64,000 nt of DNA from Kosakonia sacchari SP1 (GTDB taxonomy: Bacteria; Pseudomonadota; Gammaproteobacteria; Enterobacterales; Enterobacteriaceae), in the NCBI RefSeq assembly GCF_000300455.3, contig NZ_CP007215.2:806001-870000 (forward strand), given 5' to 3'. The translations under genes were made by a program, and so were the position numbers. The stretch's first letter is position 1, and each line of letters starts with the position of its first letter. The notes below the pieces were generated by a model. The model was not told where the DNA came from. It did not search any database and saw only the letters and a list, made by a program, of their open reading frames with translations. Positions 10,054-20,600 of the stretch are shown here, one piece after another.

Positions 10054-10060
10054 TCCTTTT

Positions 10061-10092
10061 CGCCCTCTCCCGACCGGGAAGAGGGCGTTTTA
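10061..10092 (+). terminator. Terminator between yggE and argP
   Basis: CGCCCTCT and AGAGGGCG flank an inner CCCG/CGGG stem, followed by TTTTATT. It lies between two convergent genes and probably serves both, although the A-run on the left side is weaker. Confidence 0.85.
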
Positions 10093-10986
10093 TTAATCCT
10101 GCCTTAACACCCGATGCCCATATTCCAGCAGTGCGTCCGTGACGTTGCGCATCATCCGGCTTTCCGGCGCAAAACGGTGCCAATACAGCATCCGGCGCTG
10201 CAGCAAACCGGGAGTCAGGTCGATCAGATCGCCGCTGTTCAGCTCTTTTTCGATTTGCAGATGCGGGATCATGCAGCAGGTCGTTCCCTGACGCGCCAGT
10301 TGTACAAACGCTTCGGAGGAGTTGACGATATGGCAAGGCACGCTGCCTGGCGGTAAGTCGAAATACTGCTGTAAAAAAGCCTGATGCATATCATCGAGAT
10401 GATCAAACGCGACCGCGGGTGCTTTTAGCAGCGCAGAGCGGGTGACACCGTTCGGGAAATAACGCTCGGCGAACGCTTTCGAACCGACAAACAGGTAATC
10501 AAGCGCGCCAAGCTGGTCGACCAGGCAACTGGGCAGCGCTTGCGGCTGAATACTCACTGCGCCAACGACTTCTCCGCGACGCAAACGCTCCTGAGTGCGG
10601 GTTTCGTCTTCCACCTGCAGATTCAGGCGAATCGGTGAGTCGGCCAGTACCGGGGCTAATGCAGGCAGCAGCCAGGTCGCCAGGCTGTCGGCGTTGACCG
10701 CCAGCGATAACAGCAGCGGCGTGGAACCGGTTTGTTCATCGCCGAGCCACTCTTCTTCCAGTAGTTCGACCTGGCGCAGCAACGCCAGCAGTTTTTGCCC
10801 CTGCTCGGTAGGGCGAGGCGGCACGGTACGCACCAGCAGCGGCTGACCAAACATATTTTCCAGTTGCTTAATGCGCTGCGACACGGCGGACTGGGTAATA
10901 CACAGCTTTTGTGCGGCACGTTCAAATCCGCGCTCACGAATAACCGCATCAAGCGCCTGTAATGTTCTGTAGTCCGGACGTTTCAT
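10093..10986 (-). CDS. argP: LysR-type regulator ArgP (IciA)
   Basis: ArgP activates argO and several lysine and arginine metabolism genes and senses arginine and lysine. The 297-residue protein has the LysR winged helix-turn-helix at residues 3-60 ([23 protein letters not shown]) and a substrate-binding effector domain after it. Length and sequence match E. coli ArgP (IciA). It is transcribed away from rpiA, and the two share a 160-base intergenic region. Confidence 0.97.
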   Translation of the reverse strand: MKRPDYRTLQALDAVIRERGFERAAQKLCITQSAVSQRIKQLENMFGQPLLVRTVPPRPTEQGQKLLALLRQVELLEEEWLGDEQTGSTPLLLSLAVNADSLATWLLPALAPVLADSPIRLNLQVEDETRTQERLRRGEVVGAVSIQPQALPSCLVDQLGALDYLFVGSKAFAERYFPNGVTRSALLKAPAVAFDHLDDMHQAFLQQYFDLPPGSVPCHIVNSSEAFVQLARQGTTCCMIPHLQIEKELNSGDLIDLTPGLLQRRMLYWHRFAPESRMMRNVTDALLEYGHRVLRQD

Positions 10987-11150
10987 TGCTCGGGCATTCT
11001 CCTGAAAAAATCGTACTCAGCACTATGACATAATTTTTTGTTCGATACAGACGAAATTGGACGTCGCGTAATGTGACCCTGGTCACAGGGACATTTAGGG
11101 TAACGCTGGTCTATAATGCGCCTGAAATTTCACACCACAGGCAAACGACC

Positions 11151-11810
11151 ATGACGCAGGATGAACTCAAAAAAGCAGTGGGCTGGGCAGCGCTGAAGTA
11201 TGTAGAACCTGGCACTATTGTGGGGGTTGGCACCGGCTCTACCGCTGCACACTTTATTGACGCGCTGGGCACAATGAAAGGCCAGATTGAAGGCGCGGTT
11301 TCCAGCTCGGACGCGTCCACCGAGAAACTGAAAAGCCTTGGCATTACCGTATTCGATCTCAACGAAGTGGACCGCCTGGGCATTTATGTGGATGGCGCGG
11401 ATGAGATTAACGGCCAGATGCAGATGATCAAAGGCGGCGGCGCGGCGCTGACGCGTGAAAAAGTTATCGCCTCGGTGGCGGATAAATTCATCTGTATCGC
11501 GGATGCTTCCAAGCAGGTTGATATCCTCGGTAAATTCCCACTGCCGGTGGAAGTGATTCCAATGGCGCGTAGTGCTGTTGCTCGCGAGCTGGTCAAGCTG
11601 GGCGGTCGTCCGGAATATCGCCAGAACGTGGTGACGGATAATGGCAACGTCATTCTGGATGTTTATGGTCTTGAGATCATCGACCCGATTGCGCTGGAAA
11701 ACAGCATCAATGCGTTGCCAGGTGTAGTGACTGTGGGGTTATTTGCTAATCGTGGCGCGGATGTGGCGCTGATCGGCACTGCTGATGGCGTGAAAACTAT
11801 CGTGAAATGA
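11151..11810 (+). CDS. rpiA: Ribose-5-phosphate isomerase A
   Basis: RpiA interconverts ribose 5-phosphate and ribulose 5-phosphate. The protein starts [15 protein letters not shown] and has 219 residues, as in E. coli. Visible active-site motifs are [14 protein letters not shown] and [11 protein letters not shown]. The frame is open further upstream, but the E. coli start fits best. With tktA it gives the window two non-oxidative pentose phosphate enzymes. Confidence 0.98.
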   Translation: MTQDELKKAVGWAALKYVEPGTIVGVGTGSTAAHFIDALGTMKGQIEGAVSSSDASTEKLKSLGITVFDLNEVDRLGIYVDGADEINGQMQMIKGGGAALTREKVIASVADKFICIADASKQVDILGKFPLPVEVIPMARSAVARELVKLGGRPEYRQNVVTDNGNVILDVYGLEIIDPIALENSINALPGVVTVGLFANRGADVALIGTADGVKTIVK

Positions 11811-11814
11811 TCTG

Positions 11815-11838
11815 ACAGGGAGGCGCATGCCTCCCTGT
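11815..11838 (+). terminator. Hairpin after rpiA
   Basis: ACAGGGAGGC and its exact complement flank a GCAT loop 4 bases after the rpiA stop. An A-run rather than a T-run follows, so it may be a weak terminator or an mRNA-stabilising 3' hairpin. The remaining 11839-12078 is the serA leader, with no gene supported. Confidence 0.6.
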
Positions 11839-12078
11839 AAAAAATCTACAATGGGCAAATTTGGTGATATCTGTCACGTTTTCGCCCTTGTCATGCCTTA
11901 CCTACCGCTTGCTTCTTGTTTCTTAGCATTTTTCTCTGCCATTTCCCGCTGTATGACATTTCTTCAGATGCCTGACGCAAACGTTCATATTGCCGCGATA
12001 GTTTTTTTTGATATGTTGACTAACGCGGATTGCAATCTGCACAACATCACAGTCAAGACAAAAAACAGGGTCGGGTAA

Positions 12079-13311
12079 ATGGCAAAGGTATCACTGGAGA
12101 AAGACAAGATTAAATTTCTGCTCGTCGAAGGGGTGCACCAGAAAGCTCTGGATAGCCTTCGCGCTGCGGGTTACACCAATATTGAGTTTCACAAAGGCGC
12201 GCTGGATAGCGAGCAACTGAAAGAGTCCATCCGTGATGCCCACTTTATCGGCCTGCGATCCCGTACTCAACTGACTGAAGATATCATCGCTGCGGCGGAA
12301 AAACTGGTGGCTATCGGCTGTTTCTGTATCGGTACCAACCAGGTAAATCTGGATGCGGCGGCGAAGCGCGGTATTCCGGTATTCAACGCGCCGTTCTCCA
12401 ACACCCGTTCGGTGGCAGAGTTAGTCATTGGCGAGCTGCTGCTGCTGATGCGCGGTATTCCTGAAGCGAACGCCAAAGCGCACCGTGGTATCTGGAACAA
12501 GCTGGCAGTTGGTTCGTATGAAGCGCGTGGTAAAAAACTCGGTATCATCGGTTACGGTCATATTGGTACGCAGCTCGGTATTCTGGCGGAATCGCTGGGG
12601 ATGCACGTCTATTTCTATGATATCGAAAGCAAATTGCCACTCGGCAATGCAACGCAGGTGCAACATCTCTCCGACTTGCTGAATATGAGCGATGTGGTGA
12701 GCCTACATGTGCCGGAAAACGCTTCTACAAAAGATATGATCGGGCCGGAAGAGCTGGCGCTGATGAAACCGGGCGCACTGCTGATCAACGCCGCGCGCGG
12801 TACGGTGGTGGATATTCCGGCACTGTGCGATGCGCTGAAGCGTAAACATCTGGCGGGCGCGGCAATCGACGTGTTCCCGACTGAACCGGCGACCAACAGC
12901 GATCCGTTTGACTCTCCGCTGTGTGAGTTCGACAACGTTCTGCTGACGCCACACATTGGCGGTTCCACGCAGGAAGCGCAGGAAAATATCGGTCTGGAAG
13001 TGGCCGGTAAACTGATCAAATATTCCGACAACGGTTCAACGCTTTCTGCGGTGAATTTCCCGGAAGTTTCTTTGCCGTTGCACGGTGGTCGTCGTTTACT
13101 GCACATCCACGAAAACCGCCCTGGTGTGCTGACCGCGCTTAACCAGATTTTCGCCAGCCAGAATATCAACATTGCAGCGCAGTACCTGCAAACCACGCCG
13201 TATATGGGTTATGTGGTTATTGATATCGAAGCGGATGAAGATGTGGCGCAGAAAGCGCTGCAGAGCATGAAAGCGATTCCGGGCACCATTCGTTCCCGTC
13301 TGCTGTTCTAA
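12079..13311 (+). CDS. serA: D-3-phosphoglycerate dehydrogenase
   Basis: SerA oxidises 3-phosphoglycerate, the first committed step of serine synthesis, and is feedback-inhibited by serine. The 410-residue protein has the split substrate domain, the NAD-binding motif GIIGYGHIGTQLG near residues 157-169, the catalytic PHIGGST histidine, and a C-terminal ACT domain (about 339-410) that binds serine. It equals E. coli SerA in length. It feeds the glycine cleavage system further on. Confidence 0.98.
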   Translation: MAKVSLEKDKIKFLLVEGVHQKALDSLRAAGYTNIEFHKGALDSEQLKESIRDAHFIGLRSRTQLTEDIIAAAEKLVAIGCFCIGTNQVNLDAAAKRGIPVFNAPFSNTRSVAELVIGELLLLMRGIPEANAKAHRGIWNKLAVGSYEARGKKLGIIGYGHIGTQLGILAESLGMHVYFYDIESKLPLGNATQVQHLSDLLNMSDVVSLHVPENASTKDMIGPEELALMKPGALLINAARGTVVDIPALCDALKRKHLAGAAIDVFPTEPATNSDPFDSPLCEFDNVLLTPHIGGSTQEAQENIGLEVAGKLIKYSDNGSTLSAVNFPEVSLPLHGGRRLLHIHENRPGVLTALNQIFASQNINIAAQYLQTTPYMGYVVIDIEADEDVAQKALQSMKAIPGTIRSRLLF

Positions 13312-13347
13312 ACGATGTTTTTTCCTCTCCCGGAAGGGAGGGGAAAG

Positions 13348-13944
13348 TTACCACTGCCATATTCTGGATGGCGTAACCACCGCAGGCAGCGGGATATCCC
13401 ACTCTTCCACCGGCAGCTTCTCCACACCCTGGCAGTCATGCGCGTAACCCACCGGTTGCAGGCCATATTCACGCCAGTTTTGTAATGTGCGATCGTAAAA
13501 ACCACCGCCCATTCCCAGGCGTTGCCCTTGTTCATCAAAGGCGACCAGCGGCGTAATCAGCACGTCGAGCTGGCTGAGCGGTAACACATCGCGCACATCC
13601 AGCTTCGGTTCCTGAATTTTCAGACGGTTAACCACCAGTTGACTGTGTGGGTGGTAATGCAGAAACAGCAAATTGCCGGGGCTGAATGGATGCAACACCG
13701 GCAGGTAAACGCGTTTACCGCTACGCCAGAGTTGCTCAATCAACGGTTGGGTATCTAGCTCGCCATCAAAAGAGAGAAACAACGCTACGCTATGTGCCAT
13801 CACAACCGGCGCATACGCCATCATGCTTGCCGCAGCCTGCTGGGCAAAGTGCGTTTGTTGTTCAGGAGTGAGTTCACGCCGGCGCTGGCGAATAACGTTG
13901 CGGATTTCTTGTCGTGACGAAGGAAAATCAGGAAGTTGCGTCAT
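13348..13944 (-). CDS. fau: 5-formyltetrahydrofolate cyclo-ligase
   Basis: YgfA (Fau) converts 5-formyltetrahydrofolate to 5,10-methenyltetrahydrofolate with ATP, clearing a folate by-product of glycine/serine metabolism. From the ATG at 13944 (MTQLPDFPSSRQEIRNVIRQRRR) it has 198 residues. The family signature LGMGGGFYDR is present near the C-terminus. It lies directly downstream of 6S RNA, with which it is co-transcribed in E. coli. A shorter start at an internal codon is possible, since some annotations begin near the IRQRRR segment. Confidence 0.94.
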   Translation of the reverse strand: MTQLPDFPSSRQEIRNVIRQRRRELTPEQQTHFAQQAAASMMAYAPVVMAHSVALFLSFDGELDTQPLIEQLWRSGKRVYLPVLHPFSPGNLLFLHYHPHSQLVVNRLKIQEPKLDVRDVLPLSQLDVLITPLVAFDEQGQRLGMGGGFYDRTLQNWREYGLQPVGYAHDCQGVEKLPVEEWDIPLPAVVTPSRIWQW

Positions 13945-13962
13945 GGTGGTTGTAAAAAGAAG

Positions 13963-14146
13963 GGAATCTCCGAGATGCCGCCGCTGGCTGTAACCCTTGA
14001 ACCCTTGGTTCAAGGTGAATGCGTCGTCATAGCTTTAAGGCTTCTCGGACGGACCGAGCATGCTCACCAACCATGGATCGCCACATTCTTGTGGTATGAA
14101 ATATCGGCTCAGGGGACTGGCCCGCTTGCAAACATCTCAGAGATAT
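13963..14146 (-). ncRNA. ssrS: 6S RNA
   Basis: The minus strand gives a 184-base RNA that can be aligned end to end with E. coli 6S RNA. The 5' end is ATATCTCTGAGATG, followed by CAAGCGGGCCAGTCCCC and CATACCACAAGAATGTGGCG. The GAGCATGCTCGGTCCGTCCG segment follows, and the 3' end is GGCATCTCGGAGATTCC. The two ends pair to close the long rod that mimics an open promoter and traps sigma-70 RNA polymerase in stationary phase. It lies just upstream of fau, the conserved arrangement. Confidence 0.96.
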
Positions 14147-14189
14147 TTTTTGGCTTCACGGTCACTCTAACACAGATGACCCTGAAGCG

Positions 14190-14633
<444 letters not shown>

Positions 14634-14746
14634 TTAATGATTCGGAGTGCATGCAAACGCATGGAACGTGAAGCATCACGGGTATATCACCAGGGGCCAA
14701 AGTGGTAGCATATCATGAATATTCCCCCCAACGACGACGAATGCGC

Positions 14747-15325
14747 ATGTCTATACAGAACGAAATACCTGGTTACAACGATGTAGCCCAGCTACTCAAC
14801 CAACAGGGCGTTGGATTACTTCCTGCTGAAATGCACGGGCTTATCGCGGGGATCCTCTGCGGCGGTAACAACGATAGTTCCTGGCAGCCGTTGCTGCATG
14901 ATTTAACCAACGACGGTCTGGCATTCGGTCACGAGCTGGCGCAAGCGCTGCGCAGCATGCATTCAGCAACCAGCGACTCGCTGGAAGATGACGGTTTCCT
15001 GTTTCAGCTCTATTTGCCGGATGGCGATGATGTTAGCGTTTTCGACCGCGCCGACGCGCTGGCGGGCTGGGTGAACCATTTTCTGCTGGGGCTGGGCGTC
15101 ACCCAGCCGAAGCTCGATAAAGTGACGGGTGAAACCGGCGAAGCGATTGATGATCTGCGCAATATTGCGCAGTTGGGTTATGACGAAGACGAAGATCAGG
15201 AAGAGCTGGAAATGTCGCTCGAAGAGATCGTCGAGTACGTCCGTGTCGCGGCGCTGCTTTGCCACGACACGTTCACGCGCCCGCAGCCAACCGTGCCGGA
15301 AGTGCGTAAACCCACGTTACATTAA
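14747..15325 (+). CDS. ygfB: YgfB family protein (UPF0149)
   Basis: The 192-residue acidic protein starts [15 protein letters not shown] and matches E. coli YgfB over its whole length. Its function in enterics is unknown; a Pseudomonas homologue affects beta-lactam resistance through ampDh3. The stretch [16 protein letters not shown] is strongly acidic. It is the first gene of the ygfB-pepP-ubiH-ubiI unit, 24 bases before pepP. Confidence 0.94.
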   Translation: MSIQNEIPGYNDVAQLLNQQGVGLLPAEMHGLIAGILCGGNNDSSWQPLLHDLTNDGLAFGHELAQALRSMHSATSDSLEDDGFLFQLYLPDGDDVSVFDRADALAGWVNHFLLGLGVTQPKLDKVTGETGEAIDDLRNIAQLGYDEDEDQEELEMSLEEIVEYVRVAALLCHDTFTRPQPTVPEVRKPTLH

Positions 15326-15349
15326 TTCACCTTGTAGGGAGTCGGTGTC

Positions 15350-16663
15350 ATGACACAGCTTGAGTTTCTCCGTCGCCGCCAGGCATTGCTGGCGCAGATG
15401 GTGCCGGGCAGCGCAGCGTTAATTTTCGCCGCACCGGAAGCCACGCGCAGCGCAGACAGTGAATACCCGTACCGCCAGCACAGCGATTTCTGGTATTTCA
15501 CTGGTTTTAACGAGCCGGAAGCGGTGCTGGTGCTGATCAAAAGTAATGACACCCACAACCACAGCGTGTTGTTCAACCGCGTGCGCGACAAAACCGCCGA
15601 GATCTGGTTTGGCCGTCGCCTTGGTCAGGAAGCCGCACCGGAAAAGCTGGGCGTCGATCGCGCGCTGGCTTTCCCGGAAATCAACGAACATCTTTATCAA
15701 TTGCTCAACGGTCTTGATGCGGTGTACCACGCGCAGGGTGAATTCGACTATGCCGACGCCATTGTGTTTACCGCCCTGGATAAGTTGCGCAAAGGCTCGC
15801 GTCAGAATCTGCTTGCGCCGCCAACGTTAACCGACTGGCGGCCAATGGTGCATGAAATGCGCCTGTTTAAATCTGCCGAAGAGATAGACGTGATGCGTCG
15901 CGCCGGGGAGATCTCCGCGCTGGCGCATACCCGTGCGATGCAGGTTTGCCGTCCGGGGATGTTTGAATATCAGCTTGAAGGTGAGATTCAGCACGAGTTT
16001 AACCGCCACGGCGCGCGGTTTCCCTCCTATAACACCATCGTGGGTTCCGGCGTCAATGGCTGCATCCTGCACTACACGGAAAATGAGAGCCAGATGCGTG
16101 ATGGCGATCTGGTGCTGATTGATGCCGGTTGTGAATACAAAGGATATGCCGGCGATATAACCCGTACCTTCCCGGTAAACGGCAAATTCACCCCGGCGCA
16201 GCGCGAAATCTACGATATTGTGCTGGCGTCACTGGAACGTGCCCTTGCGCTTTTCCGCCCAGGTACGTCGATCCAGGAAGTGACCAGCGAAGTGGTGCGC
16301 ATCATGATTACCGGGCTGGTGAAGCTCGGCATCCTGAAAGGTGAAGTCGATGAGCTGGTGGAAAAAAACGCGCATCGCCCGTTTTTCATGCACGGCTTAA
16401 GCCACTGGCTCGGGTTGGATGTGCACGATGTTGGTGTCTATGGCAAAGATCGTTCGCGTGAACTGGCGCCAGGCATGGTGCTGACGGTTGAACCAGGCCT
16501 TTACATCGCGCCGGATGCTGATGTGCCGGAGCAGTATCGCGGTATTGGCATTCGTATTGAAGATGACATCGTCATCACTGAAGACGGCAACGAAAATCTG
16601 ACCGCCAGCGTCGTGAAAAGCGCTGACGAGATTGAAGCGCTGATGGCGGCACCACGTTCATGA
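15350..16663 (+). CDS. pepP: Xaa-Pro aminopeptidase P
   Basis: PepP removes N-terminal residues that precede proline, using two manganese ions. The 437-residue protein has the N-terminal AMP_N domain and the C-terminal pita-bread metallopeptidase domain. Visible ligand motifs are DAGCEYKGYAGDITRTF, HGLSHWLGLDVHD and VEPGLY. The N-terminus is a few residues shorter than in E. coli. Its stop codon overlaps the ubiH start (ATGA), which indicates translational coupling. Confidence 0.97.
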   Translation: MTQLEFLRRRQALLAQMVPGSAALIFAAPEATRSADSEYPYRQHSDFWYFTGFNEPEAVLVLIKSNDTHNHSVLFNRVRDKTAEIWFGRRLGQEAAPEKLGVDRALAFPEINEHLYQLLNGLDAVYHAQGEFDYADAIVFTALDKLRKGSRQNLLAPPTLTDWRPMVHEMRLFKSAEEIDVMRRAGEISALAHTRAMQVCRPGMFEYQLEGEIQHEFNRHGARFPSYNTIVGSGVNGCILHYTENESQMRDGDLVLIDAGCEYKGYAGDITRTFPVNGKFTPAQREIYDIVLASLERALALFRPGTSIQEVTSEVVRIMITGLVKLGILKGEVDELVEKNAHRPFFMHGLSHWLGLDVHDVGVYGKDRSRELAPGMVLTVEPGLYIAPDADVPEQYRGIGIRIEDDIVITEDGNENLTASVVKSADEIEALMAAPRS

Positions 16664-17838
16664 GCGTGATCATTGTTGGCGGTGGCATGGCGGGCGCAAC
16701 GCTTGCGCTGGCGATTTCTCATCTTACTCACGGCAAATTACCTGTTCATCTGGTAGAAGCCAGCGTTCCTGGCGCATCCGCGCATCCGGGATTTGACGCC
16801 CGCGCCATTGCGTTAGCGGCAGGCACCTGCCAGCAGCTGGCGCGTATTGGCATCTGGCAAGCCATCACATCCTGCGCAACGCCAATTTCAACGGTTCATG
16901 TCAGCGATCGCGGCCATGCAGGCTTTGTCACGCTGGATGCACAGGATTACCACATCGATGCGCTTGGTTATGTTGTTGAACTGCATGACGTTGGGCAGCG
17001 GCTGTTCACGCTGTTGCAAAATGCCCCCGGCGTGACGCTGCATTGCCCGGCGAAAGTCAGTACGGTTGCCCGTAATGAGCAACAGGTGAGCGTGACGCTG
17101 GAAAGCGGTGAATGCATTACCGGTCGGTTATTGGTGGCGGCAGACGGCTCCCGTTCACGCATGGGTGAGCAACTGGGTGTGGACTGGCAGCAAGCGCCTT
17201 ATCACCAGGCGGCGGTTATCGCCAACGTCACCACTTCTGTGGCGCATCAGGGGCGGGCGTTTGAGCGTTTTACCGAACACGGCCCGCTGGCAATGTTGCC
17301 GATGTCACAAGGTCGCTGTTCGCTGGTGTGGTGCCATCCGCTGGAAAAACAGCAGCAGGTTGCCGCCTGGTCTGACGAACGTTTCAGTCACGAATTACAA
17401 AAGGCTTTTGGCTGGCGGCTCGGGCGCATCCTGCATGTGGGCAAACGCAGCGTTTATCCGCTGACGCTGACCGCGGCCTCTTCGCCGGTCTCGCACCGTG
17501 CGGTGCTGGTCGGCAATGCCGCGCAGACGCTGCATCCTATCGCCGGGCAGGGTTTTAACCTCGGCATGCGCGATGTGATGACACTGGCGGAAACGCTGGC
17601 TGAGGCGTGGGCGGCGCAACAAGATGTCGGTTGCTACCCTGTGTTGACCGGCTACCGTGATCGCCGTCATGCAGATAAAAAAGCCACTATCGGCGTCACC
17701 GATGGGCTGGTGCATCTGTTTGCCAATCACTGGATGCCGTTGGTTGTTGGGCGGAATGCCGGGCTGATGGCGATGGAATTATTTACCCCGGCGCGCGATG
17801 CGCTGGCGCAACGTACCCTCGGTTGGGTTGCCCGTTAA
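16660..17838 (+). CDS. ubiH: 2-octaprenyl-6-methoxyphenol hydroxylase UbiH
   Basis: UbiH is an FAD-dependent monooxygenase that hydroxylates the ring in aerobic ubiquinone synthesis. The 392-residue protein has the GxGxxG dinucleotide motif (VGGGMAGATLA) at the N-terminus, the DG motif (LLVAADGSRSRMGE) and the second FAD motif (GNAAQTLHPIAGQGFNLGMRD). It overlaps pepP by 4 bases and is followed by its paralogue ubiI after 18 bases. Confidence 0.96.
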   Translation: MSVIIVGGGMAGATLALAISHLTHGKLPVHLVEASVPGASAHPGFDARAIALAAGTCQQLARIGIWQAITSCATPISTVHVSDRGHAGFVTLDAQDYHIDALGYVVELHDVGQRLFTLLQNAPGVTLHCPAKVSTVARNEQQVSVTLESGECITGRLLVAADGSRSRMGEQLGVDWQQAPYHQAAVIANVTTSVAHQGRAFERFTEHGPLAMLPMSQGRCSLVWCHPLEKQQQVAAWSDERFSHELQKAFGWRLGRILHVGKRSVYPLTLTAASSPVSHRAVLVGNAAQTLHPIAGQGFNLGMRDVMTLAETLAEAWAAQQDVGCYPVLTGYRDRRHADKKATIGVTDGLVHLFANHWMPLVVGRNAGLMAMELFTPARDALAQRTLGWVAR

Positions 17839-17856
17839 AGACAAAAGGAGCGAAGA

Positions 17857-19059
17857 GTGCAGAGTGTTGATGTTGCGATTGTCGGCGGCGGTATGGTCGG
17901 GCTGGCGCTGGCCTGTGGTTTACAGGGTAGCGGGTTGCGCGTGGCGGTGCTGGAGCAGAATGAACCGACACCGCTGGGGGAAGATGCTCCCCCGGCGCTG
18001 CGCGTGTCAGCGATTAATGCTGCCAGCGAAAAGTTACTGACGCACCTTGGCGTCTGGTCAAATATTATTGCCCAACGTGCCGGGCGTTATCACGGTATGG
18101 AAGTGTGGGACAAAGACAGTTTTGGCCGCATCGCGTTTGACGATCAGAGCATGGGCTACAGCCATCTTGGTTACATTATTGAAAACGCGGTGATCCACCA
18201 GGCGCTGTGGGATAAATCCCGGCAGTGCAAGGATGTTACCCTCATGGCTCCGGCTGAGTTGCAGCAGGTGGCGTGGGGCGAAAACGACGCGTTTCTGACC
18301 TTAAAAGATGGCACCATGCTTACCGCACGGCTGGTGGTTGGCGCAGATGGTGCGAACTCCTGGCTGCGTAACAAGGCCGATATTCCGTTAACGTTCTGGG
18401 ATTACCATCATCATGCGCTCGTGGCGACTATTCGCACCGATGAACCGCATCAGGCGGTGGCGCGCCAGGTGTTTCACGCCGACGGCATTCTCGCTTTTTT
18501 GCCGCTTAACGATCCGCATTTGTGCTCAATTGTCTGGTCGCTGCCGCCAGAGCAGGCGAAAGACATGCAGCAGGCGAGTGAGGAAGCATTCAACCAGGCG
18601 CTGTGCGTGGCGTTCGATAACCGTCTTGGGCTGTGCCGCGTTGAGAGCGAACGTCAGGTATATCCGCTCACCGGACGCTATGCGCGCCAGTTTGCCGGAC
18701 ACCGTCTGGCGCTGGTTGGCGATGCTGCGCACACTATTCATCCGCTGGCGGGGCAGGGTGTTAATCTCGGGTTTATGGATGTCGCGGAGTTGATAACCGA
18801 GCTGAAGCGCCTGAGTCGCGAAGGTAAAGACATTGGCCAGCATCTCTATTTGCGCCGCTATGAGCGCAGCCGCAAACACAGCGCGGCGTTGATGCTGGCC
18901 GGAATGCAGGGTTTTCGCGAACTCTTCTCGGGTGCAAACCCGGCGAAAAAGCTGCTGCGTGATATCGGCCTGAAACTGGCAGATACCCTTCCCGGGGTGA
19001 AAACCCGTTTGTTACGCCAGGCGATGGGGCTTAACGACCTGCCTGAGTGGTTACGTTAA
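17857..19059 (+). CDS. ubiI: Ubiquinone C5-hydroxylase UbiI (VisC)
   Basis: UbiI hydroxylates C5 of the ubiquinone precursor in aerobic growth. The 400-residue protein has the same three FAD-monooxygenase motifs as UbiH: VGGGMVGLALA, VVGADGANSWLR and GDAAHTIHPLAGQGVNLGFMD. The start is GTG at 17857 behind AAAAGGAG. It is the last gene of the ygfB-pepP-ubiH-ubiI operon and ends in a GC-rich hairpin. Confidence 0.96.
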   Translation: MQSVDVAIVGGGMVGLALACGLQGSGLRVAVLEQNEPTPLGEDAPPALRVSAINAASEKLLTHLGVWSNIIAQRAGRYHGMEVWDKDSFGRIAFDDQSMGYSHLGYIIENAVIHQALWDKSRQCKDVTLMAPAELQQVAWGENDAFLTLKDGTMLTARLVVGADGANSWLRNKADIPLTFWDYHHHALVATIRTDEPHQAVARQVFHADGILAFLPLNDPHLCSIVWSLPPEQAKDMQQASEEAFNQALCVAFDNRLGLCRVESERQVYPLTGRYARQFAGHRLALVGDAAHTIHPLAGQGVNLGFMDVAELITELKRLSREGKDIGQHLYLRRYERSRKHSAALMLAGMQGFRELFSGANPAKKLLRDIGLKLADTLPGVKTRLLRQAMGLNDLPEWLR

Positions 19060-19073
19060 CTGCGTCACACTTT

Positions 19074-19095
19074 CCCTTCCCGGTCCCGGGAAGGG
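19074..19095 (+). terminator. Hairpin after ubiI
   Basis: CCCTTCCCG and CGGGAAGGG form a perfect 9-bp stem with a 4-base loop 14 bases after ubiI. No clean T-run follows. The rest of 19060-19482 is the gcvT control region; apart from the PurR-like box I see no gene in it. Confidence 0.6.
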
Positions 19096-19375
19096 ATACT
19101 TCCTCCTCATTTGAAATATTCTAATTTCACCTCATTTTTCGGATTAGATTTTCTCATGTCGCATTTTTTTCTTTTCGGGAAAATCCTCTCTTTTGCAGAG
19201 TGAAATGCTGCAATCTCTTCTCCTTTGTCGGTAATGCTGATTTTTAATGAAGGGTGAATCGTTATTCACCAGAATAATGCTCTGATGGCATTTTGTGCGT
19301 GATGGGTCATAAGCTAATGTGATGGACCATTCTTCTTTATGGTTAAGCACTGCTTTCGGTGATAAGTTCAGGCTA

Positions 19376-19391
19376 AAGAGAACGTTTGCGT
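19376..19391 (+). promoter_or_regulatory. Candidate PurR operator in the gcvT leader
   Basis: AAGAGAACGTTTGCGT matches the PurR palindrome ACGCAAACGTTTGCGT at 13 of 16 positions, with the right half perfect. PurR represses gcvTHP in E. coli, from a site close to the transcription start. GcvA and Lrp also act on this promoter in E. coli, but I could not point to their sites by eye. Confidence 0.55.
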
Positions 19392-19482
19392 CGACGTCGT
19401 AAAACGGTGTCGGCACCAGTTGTTTTGGCGCAAATCACGCCGCCGAAAAACGTGATGGCTCAGCTTATTCGACGAGGAAAAG

Positions 19483-20577
19483 ATGGCTCAGCAGACCCCT
19501 TTATACGAACAACACACGCTAAACGGTGCCCGCATGGTGGATTTCCATGGCTGGATGATGCCGCTGCATTACGGCTCGCAAATCGACGAGCACCACGCGG
19601 TGCGCACCGATGCCGGAATGTTTGATGTGTCGCACATGACCATCGTCGATCTCAAAGGCAGCCGTACCCGGGAGTTTCTGCGTTATTTGCTGGCAAACGA
19701 CGTCGCTAAACTCACCAAGCCCGGTAAAGCGCTCTATACCGGCATGCTAAATGCCTCGGGCGGCGTGATTGATGACTTAATCGTCTATTACTTCACTGAA
19801 GATTTCTTCCGCCTCGTTGTAAACTCCGCCACCCGCGAAAAAGACCTCTCCTGGATTTCCCAACACGCTGAGCCTTATGCCATCGACATCACCGTCCGTG
19901 ATGATTTGTCGTTGATCGCGGTACAAGGCCCGAACGCACAGGCGAAAGCCGCCAGCCTATTCACTGACGAGCAGCGCCACGCCGTTGAAGGAATGAAACC
20001 GTTCTTTGGCGTGGAAACCGGTGATCTGTTCATTGCGACCACCGGTTATACCGGCGAAGCAGGGTATGAAATTGCGCTGCCTAATGAAAAGGCGGCCAGC
20101 TTCTGGCAAGCGCTGGTCAATGCGGGCGTGAAACCTTGCGGCCTGGGCGCGCGCGATACGCTGCGTCTGGAAGCGGGTATGAACCTGTACGGTCAGGAGA
20201 TGGATGAAGGTATCTCTCCGCTGGCCGCGAACATGGGCTGGACGATCGCCTGGGAGCCGCAGGATCGTGAATTTATCGGTCGTGAAGCGCTGGAACTGCA
20301 ACGCGAAAAAGGCACCGAACAGCTGGTTGGCCTGGTGATGACGGAAAAAGGCGTATTGCGTAATGAACTGCCGGTGCACTTCACCGATGCGCAAGGCAAT
20401 GTGCAAAAAGGCGTGATCACCAGCGGTACGTTCTCGCCAACGCTCGGCTACAGTATTGCACTGGCACGTGTTCCGGCGGGGATCGGCGAAAATGCCGTTG
20501 TACAGATCCGCAACCGCGAAATGCCGGTGAAAGTCACTAAACCTGTTTTTGTACGCGCTGGTAAACCCGTCGCGTAA
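19483..20577 (+). CDS. gcvT: Glycine cleavage system T protein (aminomethyltransferase)
   Basis: GcvT releases ammonia from the aminomethyl group on GcvH and transfers the carbon to tetrahydrofolate, giving 5,10-methylene-THF. The 364-residue protein starts [24 protein letters not shown] with an AGGAAAAG site before it. The folate-binding motifs (FDVSHM near the N-terminus; [16 protein letters not shown]) are present. It is first in gcvT-gcvH-gcvP, downstream of a PurR-like box. Confidence 0.97.
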   Translation: MAQQTPLYEQHTLNGARMVDFHGWMMPLHYGSQIDEHHAVRTDAGMFDVSHMTIVDLKGSRTREFLRYLLANDVAKLTKPGKALYTGMLNASGGVIDDLIVYYFTEDFFRLVVNSATREKDLSWISQHAEPYAIDITVRDDLSLIAVQGPNAQAKAASLFTDEQRHAVEGMKPFFGVETGDLFIATTGYTGEAGYEIALPNEKAASFWQALVNAGVKPCGLGARDTLRLEAGMNLYGQEMDEGISPLAANMGWTIAWEPQDREFIGREALELQREKGTEQLVGLVMTEKGVLRNELPVHFTDAQGNVQKGVITSGTFSPTLGYSIALARVPAGIGENAVVQIRNREMPVKVTKPVFVRAGKPVA

Positions 20578-20600
20578 TCTTTTTATCTGGAGAGAATGAA

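Noticed and set aside
11827..12078. Small gene between rpiA and serA
   Set aside because: The frame begins inside the rpiA hairpin, has no ribosome site and runs directly into the serA start codon; it looks like leader sequence.
19060..19482. Glycine riboswitch in the gcvT leader
   Set aside because: I saw no tandem glycine aptamer pattern; enteric gcvTHP is controlled by proteins (GcvA, Lrp, PurR) and sRNA, and a PurR-like box is present.
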